Notes under the pieces: generated by a model
What the model saw: the letters and a program-made list of their open reading frames with translations, nothing else
Databases searched by the model: none
What the model was told of the DNA's origin: nothing
Made by a program: the position numbers and the translations under genes
Shown: in pieces, positions 25,101 through 33,170 of the stretch
Layout: each line of letters begins with the position of its first letter
Position numbering within the stretch: the first letter of the stretch is position 1
Assembly (NCBI GenBank): GCA_015068985.1
Contig: SVJL01000006.1
Location: forward strand, 1 to 47,900
DNA: 47,900 nt
Source: Oscillospiraceae bacterium
GTDB lineage: Bacteria > Bacillota > Clostridia > UMGS1810
Direction of reading: 5' to 3'

Positions 25101-25883
25101 TTATCTCCCTATTTTTCTGAACTTTTCATACCTCTGGTTGAGAAGTTCTTTTTCGCTCATGGCTTTGAGCGTTTTGAGTTCTTCAGAAATATATTTTTTC
25201 AAATCATTGCAAATTTCTTCGCTTGTTTTGTTTTCTTCTTCTATAATTTTTTCAACAATTCCAAAACCAAAGAGGTCTCCTGCTGTAAGCTTTAATATTT
25301 CAGCAGCTTCTCCGGCTTTGGTTGAATCCTTCCAAAGAATTGTTGCGCACCCTTCAGGCGAAATTACAGAATATACAGAGTTTTCAAGCATTGCAACCCT
25401 GTTCGCCACACCAAGTGCCAATGCACCGCCGCTACCGCCTTCGCCAACAATAACTGAGATGATCGGAGCTTTTACACCCATCATTTCATAAAGATTCTCA
25501 GCAATTGCCTCTCCCTGACCTCTTTCTTCGGCATCAATGCCGCAATATGCACCGGAGCTGCCGATAAAGCAGATTATGGGACGGTTGAATTTTTCGGCAT
25601 TTTTCATAAGTCTGAGAGCTTTTCGGTAGCCCTCAGGAGTGGGGCAGCCAAAGTGTCTTTTTATTCTTTCTTCAATTGTGTCGCCTCTCTCCATACCAAT
25701 AACGGTTACCGGCTCACCGCCTAAATAACCCACACCACCAATAATGGCATTGTCGTCACCAAAACGTCTGTCGCCGTGAAGCTCCACAAAATTGTCAATC
25801 ATATTTTCTATAAAGTATCCGCCCATTGGCCTTTTATTGCCTCTTGCTGCGGCTACTTTTTCATATGCAGTCATTTTTTTCAT
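25101..25883 (-). CDS. accA: Acetyl-CoA carboxylase carboxyltransferase, alpha subunit
   Basis: A 260-residue subunit that, with AccD, moves the carboxyl group from biotin to acetyl-CoA to give malonyl-CoA. Crotonase-type motifs: RPMGGYFIENMIDNFVELHG, GDRRFGDDNAIIGGVGYL, IEERIKRHFGCPTPEGYRKA, FIGSSGAYCGIDAEERGQGE and VGEGGSGGALALGV. At 260 residues it is shorter than the ~315 of E. coli AccA because the N-terminal helical part is reduced. ATG 25883 follows GGGTGACT; an upstream TTG at 25895 is less likely. It is the last gene of the operon, 31 bases after accD. Confidence 0.92.
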   Translation of the reverse strand: MKKMTAYEKVAAARGNKRPMGGYFIENMIDNFVELHGDRRFGDDNAIIGGVGYLGGEPVTVIGMERGDTIEERIKRHFGCPTPEGYRKALRLMKNAEKFNRPIICFIGSSGAYCGIDAEERGQGEAIAENLYEMMGVKAPIISVIVGEGGSGGALALGVANRVAMLENSVYSVISPEGCATILWKDSTKAGEAAEILKLTAGDLFGFGIVEKIIEEENKTSEEICNDLKKYISEELKTLKAMSEKELLNQRYEKFRKIGR

Positions 25884-25914
25884 AAAGTCACCCAATTTCT
25901 AAGATAAATTATGA

Positions 25915-26724
25915 TTATTTGTGTATCTCAAGCAAGTTGGTTATAGTTGCTTTGAGATTTTTTCTTTCTACAATAGCATCAACAAACCCGTGTTCCAATA
26001 GGAACTCCGCTCTTTGGAATCCGGCAGGAAGCTTTTGCCCTGTTGTTTGTTCAATAACTCTTGCTCCGGCAAACCCAATCAGTGCTTTTGGCTCTGCAAT
26101 AATGATGTCGCCAAGCATACCAAAACTTGCGGTAATGCCGCCGGTTGTGGGGTCGGTGAGCACGGGGATATAAAGTTCGCCTGCATCGGAGTGTCGTTTT
26201 ACTGCACCGCTTACCTTTGCCATTTGCATAAGAGATAGCATTCCCTCCTGCATTCTTGCACCACCTGAGGTTACAAAGCCAACAACAGGAAGCTTCTCTT
26301 GAGTTGCTTTTTCAAATAGTCTGGTAATTTTCTCGCCCACAATTGTTCCCATACTTGCCATCATAAATGCTGAATCCATCACAAAAAGAGCTGTTTTAAC
26401 ACCTCCGATTGTGCATGTGCCTGTTACAACAGCCTCTTCCAAACCGGTTGCTTTTCTTGCTTTTTCAAGCTTTTCGTCATATTCAGGGAATCCGAGATGG
26501 TTTGTGCTTTTAAGCTCCGAATAAAGCTCATTAAAACTATTATCATCACAAATGACTGTGAGTCTTTCTTTTGCAGACATTCTGGCATACGTACCGCATT
26601 TTGGGCAAATCATATAGTTATTAAAGAGTTCGGAGTATTTTGTTTCTTCATTACATTTTTTGCATACTCTCACTTCGTCATTTGCTTCGTCCTTTTTTAA
26701 AAATCCAAAAAGTTTTTTGAACAT
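25915..26724 (-). CDS. accD: Acetyl-CoA carboxylase carboxyltransferase, beta subunit
   Basis: A 269-residue partner of AccA. The N-terminal zinc ribbon is VCKKCNEE with MICPKCGTYAR. The carboxyltransferase core has GTCTIGGVKTALFVMDSAFM, VGFVTSGGARMQEGMLSLMQ, LTDPTTGGITASFGMLGD and GFAGARVIEQTTGQKLP. Length and order are typical. It is preceded by fabZ and followed by accA. No accB or accC is present in this cluster, although these usually lie between fabF and accD in related operons. Confidence 0.94.
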   Translation of the reverse strand: MFKKLFGFLKKDEANDEVRVCKKCNEETKYSELFNNYMICPKCGTYARMSAKERLTVICDDNSFNELYSELKSTNHLGFPEYDEKLEKARKATGLEEAVVTGTCTIGGVKTALFVMDSAFMMASMGTIVGEKITRLFEKATQEKLPVVGFVTSGGARMQEGMLSLMQMAKVSGAVKRHSDAGELYIPVLTDPTTGGITASFGMLGDIIIAEPKALIGFAGARVIEQTTGQKLPAGFQRAEFLLEHGFVDAIVERKNLKATITNLLEIHK

Positions 26725-26743
26725 ATTTCCCGATTACCTCCGA

Positions 26744-27160
26744 TTATTTTTCAGTCACTGCAAACGAAAATTCGGCACTCACGCAAACCTTGCCGTTAAC
26801 GCTTCCCGTTCCCTTTGCAAAATAAAAGGGTTCTCTTTCTTTGGTTATTTCGCATTTTGTTTCAAACACGTCGCCCGGTTTTACAGGTCTCTTAAATTTT
26901 ACTTTGTCAAGTCCTGTAAAAAACGGAAGCTGATTTTCGCCAAGTTTTCCGTTCATCAAAACGCACACCGATTGAGCCAGAATTTCACAAAGAATAACTC
27001 CCGGCACAACCGGATTGTCCGGAAAATGACCTTTCAGGAACCATTCATCACCTTTTATCTCTTTTTTTCCGCAAGCAAAGCCGTCAACAATTTCTGCACT
27101 GTCTAAAAGAAGCATATTGTCGCGATGGGGTAGTATGGCTTTGATTTCTTCAATATTCAT
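26744..27160 (-). CDS. fabZ: 3-hydroxyacyl-ACP dehydratase
   Basis: A 138-residue hot-dog fold enzyme that dehydrates beta-hydroxyacyl-ACP to trans-2-enoyl-ACP. The catalytic His lies in ILPHRDNMLLLD and GHFPDNPVVPGVILCE, with the family's Glu at the end of the second motif. AGGACC-type site precedes ATG 27160, 19 bases after fabF. No FabA or FabM isomerase is visible, so how unsaturated acids are made is not answered here. Confidence 0.94.
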   Translation of the reverse strand: MNIEEIKAILPHRDNMLLLDSAEIVDGFACGKKEIKGDEWFLKGHFPDNPVVPGVILCEILAQSVCVLMNGKLGENQLPFFTGLDKVKFKRPVKPGDVFETKCEITKEREPFYFAKGTGSVNGKVCVSAEFSFAVTEK

Positions 27161-27179
27161 TTTGGTCCTCCAACAAAGA

Positions 27180-28412
27180 TTATTTGATTCGCTTAAAGCC
27201 TATGCAGGCATTGTGACCGCCAAATCCAAGGGATGTTGACATTGCAAATTCAAGCTCTGTTTCAACAGCCTTGTTTGGTGTACAATCCAAGTCACACTCC
27301 TCGTCGCTTTCGCGGTAACCTATTGTAGGAGGAATGAGGTTTTCACCAAGTGCTTTAATTGCGGCTATGGCTTCAATTGCACCGGCAGCACCGAGGAGGT
27401 GACCTGTCATCGATTTGGTAGAGCTGATGTGCACCTTGTATGCATCATCGCCAAAGGCATTTTTGATTGCTTTTGTTTCTGTTTTATCATTAAGAGGAGT
27501 GCTTGTGCCGTGAGCGTTGATGTAGATTTTGCTTGGATCAAAGCTTTCGCCGGCCTCTGAAAGGCAGTCTTTAATTGCTCTGCCCGAAGCTTCTGCTTCA
27601 GCATCGGGTGCAGTAACGTGGAATGCATCGCATGTGCTGCCATAACCGCAAACCTCTGCATAGATTTTTGCACCTCTGGCAACTGCGTGCTCATATTCTT
27701 CAACAATAACAGCACCTGCGCCTTCGCCCATAACAAAACCGCTTCTTCTTTTATCGAAAGGAATTGATGCGGCATCTTTGTCGGTGCTCTCTGTAAGAGC
27801 CATACAGTTAATAAAGCCTGCCATTGCAAGGGGAGAAATGGCAGCATCAACACCGCCTGCAATGATTGCATCGGCATATCCGCCTTTGATTGCACGGTAT
27901 GCTTCGCCAATTGCACTTGTGCCTGTTGCACAAGCTGTAGATATTGAGATGCATGGCCCTTTTGCACCTGTCTTGATGGCAATGTTTCCTGCACTCATGT
28001 TAGGAATCATTTTGGCAATAAAGTGAGGTGACACTCTTTGAACACCACGGTTGAGCATAGCGTTGTGCTCTGCAACAAATGTGTCAAATCCGCCAATACC
28101 TGAGCCAAAATACACGCCAAATCTTTCGGGAGCAATGCTATTCTCAATGTTTGAATCGGTCACTGCCTGAGTTGCAGCTGCAATTGCAAACTGAACAAAT
28201 CTGTCGCTTCTTCTCACTTCCCCCTTATCCATATAAAATGTCGGATCAAAATCTTTAACCTGACCTGCAAGCTTTGCTCTCAGGTCTGTTGTGTCAAAGC
28301 TTGTGATAAAGTCAATTCCGTTTTTTCCTTCTTTAAGACCGTTCCAGTAGCTTTCAACATCGTTTCCGATGGGGGTTACTGCTCCAAGTCCTGTTATAAC
28401 TACTCTTTTCAT
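27180..28412 (-). CDS. fabF: 3-oxoacyl-ACP synthase II
   Basis: A 410-residue condensing enzyme for chain elongation. The Cys-His-His triad is seen in ISTACATGTSAIGEAY, NAHGTSTPLNDKTE and SMTGHLLGAAGAIEA. The N-terminus KRVVITGLGAVTPIGNDVES and the C-terminal SLGFGGHNACIGFKR are typical. ATG 28412 has GAAAGGAC before it; the frame continues to 28463 but would run over the fabG stop. Confidence 0.95.
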   Translation of the reverse strand: MKRVVITGLGAVTPIGNDVESYWNGLKEGKNGIDFITSFDTTDLRAKLAGQVKDFDPTFYMDKGEVRRSDRFVQFAIAAATQAVTDSNIENSIAPERFGVYFGSGIGGFDTFVAEHNAMLNRGVQRVSPHFIAKMIPNMSAGNIAIKTGAKGPCISISTACATGTSAIGEAYRAIKGGYADAIIAGGVDAAISPLAMAGFINCMALTESTDKDAASIPFDKRRSGFVMGEGAGAVIVEEYEHAVARGAKIYAEVCGYGSTCDAFHVTAPDAEAEASGRAIKDCLSEAGESFDPSKIYINAHGTSTPLNDKTETKAIKNAFGDDAYKVHISSTKSMTGHLLGAAGAIEAIAAIKALGENLIPPTIGYRESDEECDLDCTPNKAVETELEFAMSTSLGFGGHNACIGFKRIK

Positions 28413-28437
28413 AATATACCGTCCTTTCAAAAGGGGA

Positions 28438-29172
28438 TCACATAGCAAGGCCGCCGTCAACACGGATAACTTCGCCTGTTATATAGTCAGATAACTCACT
28501 TGCCAAAAACAATGCCAGCTTTGCCACGTCATCGGGAGTGCCTGCACGTTTTAGCGGAATAGAGTTAATAAAATCCTCGGCGGGGAGGTCTTTTGTCATT
28601 TCTGTTGTTATAAACCCCGGTGCAATTGCATTGCAGCAAATATTTTTGCCGCCAAACTCTTTTGCAACAGCTTTTGTCAGACCAATAACGCCTGCTTTAG
28701 ATGCTGAATAGTTTGTCTGACCTGCCAAGCCTGTCATGCCCGAAATTGATGAAAGATTGATAATTTTTCCTTTTTTCTGTCTCAAAAATCCCCTTGAGCA
28801 CGCTTTTGTCATATTGTAGGTGCCTTTAAGATTTGTTCCTATAACAGAATCAAATTCTTCTTCGCTCATAGTGAGCATCAGATTGTCTCTTGTGATGCCT
28901 GCATTGTTAACGAGAATGTCGGGTTTGCCTATCTCGTCGGTAACCAACGATACAACCTCTTTGCATTTTTCAAAATCTGTTACGTCGCATTTATAAAACG
29001 CAGCCTTAATACCATATTTTTCAATAACTTCTGCCACTACAATCTTTCCCAGCTCTTCGTTGCCATAGTCAATAATTGCAACGTTTGCACCATTTTGAGC
29101 CATCTTTTTTGCAATTGCTGCACCAATTCCTCTTGCGGCACCTGTTATGATGGCAGTTTTTTCTTTAAGCAT
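28438..29172 (-). CDS. fabG: 3-oxoacyl-ACP reductase
   Basis: A 244-residue short-chain dehydrogenase that reduces 3-oxoacyl-ACP with NADPH. The cofactor motif TGAARGIGAAIA is near residue 10, NNAG at VNNAGITRDN, and the catalytic Ser-Tyr-Lys is in NLSSISGMTGLAGQTNYSAS followed by KAG. The end DYITGEVIRVDGGLAM is characteristic. Its start overlaps the fabD stop by eight bases, suggesting coupled translation. Confidence 0.95.
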   Translation of the reverse strand: MLKEKTAIITGAARGIGAAIAKKMAQNGANVAIIDYGNEELGKIVVAEVIEKYGIKAAFYKCDVTDFEKCKEVVSLVTDEIGKPDILVNNAGITRDNLMLTMSEEEFDSVIGTNLKGTYNMTKACSRGFLRQKKGKIINLSSISGMTGLAGQTNYSASKAGVIGLTKAVAKEFGGKNICCNAIAPGFITTEMTKDLPAEDFINSIPLKRAGTPDDVAKLALFLASELSDYITGEVIRVDGGLAM

Positions 29173-30085
29173 TAGCCTTTACCTCCTCAATTACAGCACT
29201 TAGTGTCTCTGCGTCCTGAACTGAATACACATTAACTTCTTTTGAAATTTTCTTAATAAGTCCGCAAAGAGTTTTTCCTGCACCAACTTCTATAAAATCA
29301 GTAAAACCGTCTGATATCATGTTTTCAATTGTTGTCTGCCATCTGACGGGACTCTTCATCTGAAGTTTTAAGCCCTCTTTCACGTCGCCCTCATAGGGGA
29401 GAGCTGTAAGGTTAGCATACACCGGAATTTTTGGTGTGGTAATTTCGTAGCTTGTTAGCTCAAATGCAAATTTTTCTGATGCTTCATCCATAAATGGAGA
29501 GTGAAAAGCCGCACTAACAGCAAGGGGAATAATTCTGCCTCCGGCTTCTTTAACCTTTGCTTCAAAATCTGCCATTTCATTCTTTAATCCGGACACAACT
29601 GTCTGACCGGGGCTGTTGAAGTTAACAGCATAAAGATTTTCAAATTCTTCGGTGAGCTCTTCCACCTTCTCGGCAGAAAGCTTGAGCACTGCCGCCATGG
29701 CAGTGTCGGCACCTTGAGCGGCATTGTTCATAAACTGTCCGCGCTTTGTTACTATTTTAAAGCCGTCAGCATATGTATAGCTTTGAGCATATGCAAGAGC
29801 GGCGATTTCTCCCAAAGAAAAACCTGCAACCCCGTCGGCGTGAATACCGTTTTCTTCAAGTGCAACTGCAGCACCGAGGTCAACAAGATATAGGCACGGC
29901 TGAGTGTTGGCTGTTATTTTGAGCTCTTCTTCTGTGCCTTCAAAGGATTGCATCATTGTGCCGGGCCTGATTGCCTCGGCATCGTCATATAATTTTTTTA
30001 CGTTTCCACCCAGTTCATATAATGATTTTCCCATTCCAGGATACTGAGCACCCTGTCCTGAAAAAACAAATGCTATTTTACCCAT
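29165..30085 (-). CDS. fabD: Malonyl-CoA:ACP transacylase
   Basis: A 306-residue acyltransferase that loads malonate onto ACP. FSGQGAQYPGMG is at the N-terminus, the nucleophile Ser lies in AGFSLGEIAAL, the catalytic His in SAAFHSPFM and the C-terminal motif in FIEVGAGKTLCGLI. It overlaps fabK by 13 bases and fabG by 8, so the three are tightly packed. Confidence 0.95.
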   Translation of the reverse strand: MGKIAFVFSGQGAQYPGMGKSLYELGGNVKKLYDDAEAIRPGTMMQSFEGTEEELKITANTQPCLYLVDLGAAVALEENGIHADGVAGFSLGEIAALAYAQSYTYADGFKIVTKRGQFMNNAAQGADTAMAAVLKLSAEKVEELTEEFENLYAVNFNSPGQTVVSGLKNEMADFEAKVKEAGGRIIPLAVSAAFHSPFMDEASEKFAFELTSYEITTPKIPVYANLTALPYEGDVKEGLKLQMKSPVRWQTTIENMISDGFTDFIEVGAGKTLCGLIKKISKEVNVYSVQDAETLSAVIEEVKANA

Positions 30086-31017
30086 TTTTTTGCTCCGTTC
30101 AATATTATTTCAGCTTCATTAAACATTTCTTCAATAATTTCTTTTGCACTTTGTTCTTTTGTTACCATACCGGCAATCTGTCCGGCAAGGAAACAGCCTT
30201 TCTTGTCATCACCATCTTTAACTGCGGCTCTGAGCGTACCAACAGCCATTGCTTCGAGCTCATCATCGGGGATTGAGGTGTATTCAGCTTTTGAATAAGC
30301 TCTCGAAAAAGGTGACTTTATGCTTCTTACGGGGTGACCAAGTCTTTTGCCCGTAACTATGGTTGATGTGTCATTTGCTTTTAAAATTTTCTTTTTATAA
30401 TTTTCGTGTATACTGCACTCGGGGCAGGTGAGGAATCTTGTGCCCACCTGAACGCCCACAGCACCAAGCATAAAGCTTGCCGCCACACCTCTGCCGTCTG
30501 CAATGCCGCCGGCTGCAATAACCGGAATGCTCACTGCATCTGCAACCTGAGGCACAAGTGCCATTGTTGTTAAGTCGCCAACGTGTCCGCCCGATTCTCC
30601 GCCCTCTGCAATAACTGCATCGGCACCGCTTCGCTCACAGAGCTTTGCCAAAGCACAGCTTGGCACAACGGGAATAACCTTGATGCCCGCTTCTTTCCAC
30701 ATTGGCACATATTTTTCCGGATTTCCTGCTCCTGTGGTTACCACAGCCACCTTTTTTCTGGCAAGTAAAGCGGCTATTTCGTCCACATTTGCGCCCATCA
30801 GCATAACATTAACACCAAAGGGTTTGCTTGTGAGAGAGAAAGCAAGGTCAATCTGCTCCTCAACATATTGAGCATCACCACTTGCCGCAGTGATAATACC
30901 CAGACCGCCTGCCTCAGAAACTGCGGCAGCCAGACGGGCATCAGATATGTGAGCCATGCCTCCTTGAAAAATAGGATATTTAATTTTAAGCATATCGCAG
31001 ATTGACGATTGTATCAT
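30073..31017 (-). CDS. fabK: FMN-dependent enoyl-ACP reductase II
   Basis: A 314-residue TIM-barrel flavoprotein that performs the last reduction of each cycle. Motifs include PIFQGGMAHISDARLAAAVS, EAGGLGIITAA, AEGGESGGHVGD, IPVIAAGGIADGRGVAASF and GVQVGTRF, which belong to the FabK/nitronate monooxygenase family. Operon position between acpP and fabD decides for FabK. It is the triclosan-resistant type of enoyl reductase. AAAGGA-type site precedes ATG 31017. Confidence 0.93.
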   Translation of the reverse strand: MIQSSICDMLKIKYPIFQGGMAHISDARLAAAVSEAGGLGIITAASGDAQYVEEQIDLAFSLTSKPFGVNVMLMGANVDEIAALLARKKVAVVTTGAGNPEKYVPMWKEAGIKVIPVVPSCALAKLCERSGADAVIAEGGESGGHVGDLTTMALVPQVADAVSIPVIAAGGIADGRGVAASFMLGAVGVQVGTRFLTCPECSIHENYKKKILKANDTSTIVTGKRLGHPVRSIKSPFSRAYSKAEYTSIPDDELEAMAVGTLRAAVKDGDDKKGCFLAGQIAGMVTKEQSAKEIIEEMFNEAEIILNGAKKWVK

Positions 31018-31038
31018 TTTGCTTTCCGTCCTTTCAGA

Positions 31039-31257
31039 TTAAAGTCTTGCGTCGATGTAGGCAACGAGTTCTTTAACAGATTTGCCAACCTCTGCAGGTT
31101 TGATTTCAATGTCGAATTCATCTTCCATTTCCATCATAATTTCAACAGTGTCGAGAGAATCAACGCCAAGGTCTTCAAATGTTGTTTCATCTGTGATCTC
31201 TGCAACATCCATTTCGAGGTGGTCTGCCAATAATTCTTTTACTTTTTCCAGTGTCAT
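31039..31257 (-). CDS. acpP: Acyl carrier protein
   Basis: A 72-residue acidic helical protein. The phosphopantetheine attachment Ser lies in LGVDSLDTVEI, with the usual helix II EIMMEMEDEFDIEI after it. ATG 31257 is chosen because GGAGG lies before it; the frame extends to 31272 without a better site. It lies between fabH and fabK. Confidence 0.96.
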   Translation of the reverse strand: MTLEKVKELLADHLEMDVAEITDETTFEDLGVDSLDTVEIMMEMEDEFDIEIKPAEVGKSVKELVAYIDARL

Positions 31258-31313
31258 AATAAATTCCTCCATTTTTATTTTTTATTATAAAAATAATTGT
31301 AACAATTATTTTG

Positions 31314-32267
31314 TTACCATTTTAAGATGCACACAGCGCTTGAAAGTCCGCCGCCAAATGCCGACATAACAACAATGTCGCCGCGTTTAAGCTTGCCGCT
31401 TCTTGCAAGCTCAGCCATTGCAATCGGCACACTTGCCGAAGATGTGTTGCCATATTTTTCTATGTTAACAAAGAATTTATCCATAGGTATTTTGAGTCTT
31501 TTAGATGCAAATTCAATAATTCTTATGTTTGCCTGATGGGTTACCACATGATCAATGTCTTCAAGTGTGAGTCCGGCTTTTTCAACCAGCTCTTTTATGT
31601 CGTGCACAATTTTGTTAACTGCAAACTTAAATGTTTCCTGACCGTCCATAAATATGTATGGATGCATAGGCTCATTTGTATAAAAAGGAGAGCTTCCGCC
31701 AAAACCGGGGATTTTTATAACCTCGTCGCCGCCGGCTGTAAAAAGCTTCGACTCCAGATAGCCTTCGCCCTTGGTTATAACAAAGGCTCCGGCACCATCG
31801 CCAAAAATAACACAGGTGCTTCTGTCGCTCCAGTCCACAATTTTGCTCAGTCTTTCCGAACCGATAACGAGAATATTTTTGTAACCGTCACGCTCCAAAA
31901 AAGATACAGCAGTATCAAGTGCAAACAAAAATCCGCTGCAGGCAGAGTTAACATCAAATGCAGGGCAGCTTGCGCCGATAGCCTTTTGTACACTACCTGC
32001 CACAGTGGGGCATACTGTTTCTGATGTGATGGTTGCGGCGATAATAAGGTCGAGCTCCTCTGCAAGCATATTTGCATCTTCAAGAGCCTGCTGTGCTGCT
32101 TTAACAGCAAAGTCGGCTGCAGTTTCATTAACCGAAACTCTTCTTTCACCAACTCCAACACGTTGTCTTATCCATTCATCAGATGTGTCAACAAGTTTTT
32201 GAAGATCATCGTTTGTGATAATTTTTTCGGGAACATATGCTCCTGTGCCCAATACTTTAATGCTCAT
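31314..32267 (-). CDS. fabH: 3-oxoacyl-ACP synthase III
   Basis: A 317-residue enzyme that starts fatty-acid synthesis by joining an acyl-CoA primer to malonyl-ACP. Catalytic Cys in NSACSGFLFALD, His in VTHQANIRII and Asn in YGNTSSASVPIAM. ATG 32267 is chosen because GAAAGGA lies before it; the longer frame (to 32315) runs through the operator palindrome. It is the first structural gene of the operon, 256 bases downstream of tetR, and lies right next to operator site 1. Confidence 0.95.
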   Translation of the reverse strand: MSIKVLGTGAYVPEKIITNDDLQKLVDTSDEWIRQRVGVGERRVSVNETAADFAVKAAQQALEDANMLAEELDLIIAATITSETVCPTVAGSVQKAIGASCPAFDVNSACSGFLFALDTAVSFLERDGYKNILVIGSERLSKIVDWSDRSTCVIFGDGAGAFVITKGEGYLESKLFTAGGDEVIKIPGFGGSSPFYTNEPMHPYIFMDGQETFKFAVNKIVHDIKELVEKAGLTLEDIDHVVTHQANIRIIEFASKRLKIPMDKFFVNIEKYGNTSSASVPIAMAELARSGKLKRGDIVVMSAFGGGLSSAVCILKW

Positions 32268-32283
32268 TAGCTTATCCTTTCTC

Positions 32284-32298
32284 AGCACACACTGTGCT
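32284..32298. promoter_or_regulatory. Operator site 1 (AGCACA-N3-TGTGCT) before fabH
   Basis: Perfect 6-bp inverted repeat with spacer CAC, 17 bases upstream of the fabH start and directly abutting its ribosome binding site. Same palindrome as sites at 32359 and 33171; sites 1 and 2 also share a flanking CGTTTT. Confidence 0.75.
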
Positions 32299-32311
32299 CG
32301 TTTTAATTTAA

Positions 32312-32334
32312 GCAAATCTTAAATGTAGATTTGC
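32312..32334. other. Hairpin in the fabH leader
   Basis: Perfect 8-bp stem GCAAATCT/AGATTTGC with a 7-base loop between operator sites 1 and 2. No T-run follows on the minus strand, so it is not a plain terminator. Role unknown. Confidence 0.5.
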
Positions 32335-32358
32335 GAGGGACTTTACAAATTAATTTTC

Positions 32359-32373
32359 AGCACACAGTGTGCT
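32359..32373. promoter_or_regulatory. Operator site 2 (AGCACA-N3-TGTGCT) in the fabH promoter region
   Basis: Perfect 6-bp inverted repeat with spacer CAG, 75 bases further from fabH than site 1. I could not pick a convincing -35/-10 pair near it; the fatty-acid operon promoter lies somewhere between 32300 and 32450. Confidence 0.75.
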
Positions 32374-32382
32374 CGTTTTTTG

Positions 32383-32407
32383 AAAAGCAGATGTCATATC
32401 TGCTTTT
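32383..32407. other. Inverted repeat with T-run, terminator-like
   Basis: A 10-bp stem AAAAGCAGAT/ATCTGCTTTT (32383-32392 with 32398-32407), loop GTCAT. It can fold on both strands. On the minus strand it could end the tetR message before fabH; on the plus strand its T-run borders diverged repeat copy C. Confidence 0.55.
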
Positions 32408-32478
32408 TCTTTAACAGGTTATAAGAATTTATCCTGTATTCAGTTAGTAACATGGGTGTAGGCTCAGCCTACTTTTTT
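32403..32478 (+). repeat. Diverged, shorter copy C of the 99-bp repeat
   Basis: It shares the block TATAAGAATTT...CTGTATTCAGTTAG with the front of copies A and B, and CATGGGTGTAGGCTCAGCC with their end, but lacks the middle. Its terminal hairpin is GTAGGC-TCA-GCCTAC: against GCAGGC-TCA-GCCTGC the two changes compensate and keep the pair. It abuts copy B. Confidence 0.6.
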
Positions 32479-32571
32479 ACTGTATAGGAATTTACGCTGA
32501 ATTTAGTTCGCGAGAACAAATGCTAACTATATTTGGCTCGTGACATGGGTGCAGGCTCAGCCTGCTTTTTT
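32473..32571 (+). repeat. 99-bp dispersed repeat, copy B
   Basis: 97 of 99 bases match copy A at 24579-24677. It lies in reverse sense to the fatty-acid operon and reaches into the tetR gene, where it encodes the last 15 residues and stop codon. Confidence 0.85.
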
Positions 32572-33146
32572 ATGCCGTCAAGAATTATGCCAAAACCATA
32601 CCTGAAGCTTTTTATTGCTTCTTTGAGCGAAACCTCTCTGATTACCGAATCGGCATTATATCCTCTGCAAAAGCACCACACACTGTAGCTCAGCTTATCT
32701 GAATCAACTTCGTCTTTTATAAGATTGTTTGCTTTACCAAACTCAATCAGCTCTTTAATGTGTTTGGTCCACCAATCACAGTTAAAAGTTGTGATGTCTG
32801 AATTTTCAAACATATAACTGCTGAAATATAAGTTTATCTCATAAGTGTTGGTGAGGGCGAGGGTGGCAATGTGGGTAACATAATCAAAAAAGTCTTGCTT
32901 GCCGTCATATTCTTTTTTCAGTGCTTTGTGCATTCTGTAAACAGAATTTTTGTACACTATTTCAAGAACTTCTGCAATGTTTCTGAACCGATTATAAAAA
33001 ACACGGTTTGTAGCACCAAGTTCTTTCAGCACTTTTCTGACGGTAACATTGTGAGCTCCTTCGCTTTTAACAAGCTTCGTTGCAATTTCGATTATTCTGT
33101 CGCTTGTTTTGTCATTAATCAGCGTAGAAATTTCTTTTTTTTCCAC
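32523..33146 (-). CDS. TetR-family regulator, probable repressor of fatty-acid synthesis
   Basis: A 207-residue TetR-type protein. The N-terminal helix-turn-helix is at about residues 34-53 (VTVRKVLKELGATNRVFYNR); the C-terminal ligand domain is helical (for example KLSYSVWCFCRGYNADSVI). GTG 33146 is chosen because GGGGGA lies seven bases before it. It sits in front of and in line with fabH, in the place where related operons keep the MarR-type FabT. Palindromes at its own promoter and before fabH make it the likely repressor of both, with an acyl-CoA or acyl-ACP ligand as inference. The last 15 residues (KKQAEPAPMSRAKYS) come from repeat copy B. Confidence 0.85.
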   Translation of the reverse strand: MEKKEISTLINDKTSDRIIEIATKLVKSEGAHNVTVRKVLKELGATNRVFYNRFRNIAEVLEIVYKNSVYRMHKALKKEYDGKQDFFDYVTHIATLALTNTYEINLYFSSYMFENSDITTFNCDWWTKHIKELIEFGKANNLIKDEVDSDKLSYSVWCFCRGYNADSVIREVSLKEAIKSFRYGFGIILDGIKKQAEPAPMSRAKYS

Positions 33147-33170
33147 TTTCCAATCCCCCAAAAAGATATC

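Noticed and set aside
27407-27994. 195-residue minus-strand open frame inside fabF
   Set aside because: Out-of-frame shadow of fabF, with Gln/Leu-rich low-complexity translation and no ribosome binding site.
31536-32024. 162-residue plus-strand frame opposite fabH
   Set aside because: Antisense shadow of a well-conserved gene; Cys/Phe-rich translation without any family motif.
32447-32478. Functional terminator for a plus-strand gene
   Set aside because: No plus-strand gene lies upstream; the hairpin is better explained as the end of repeat copy C.
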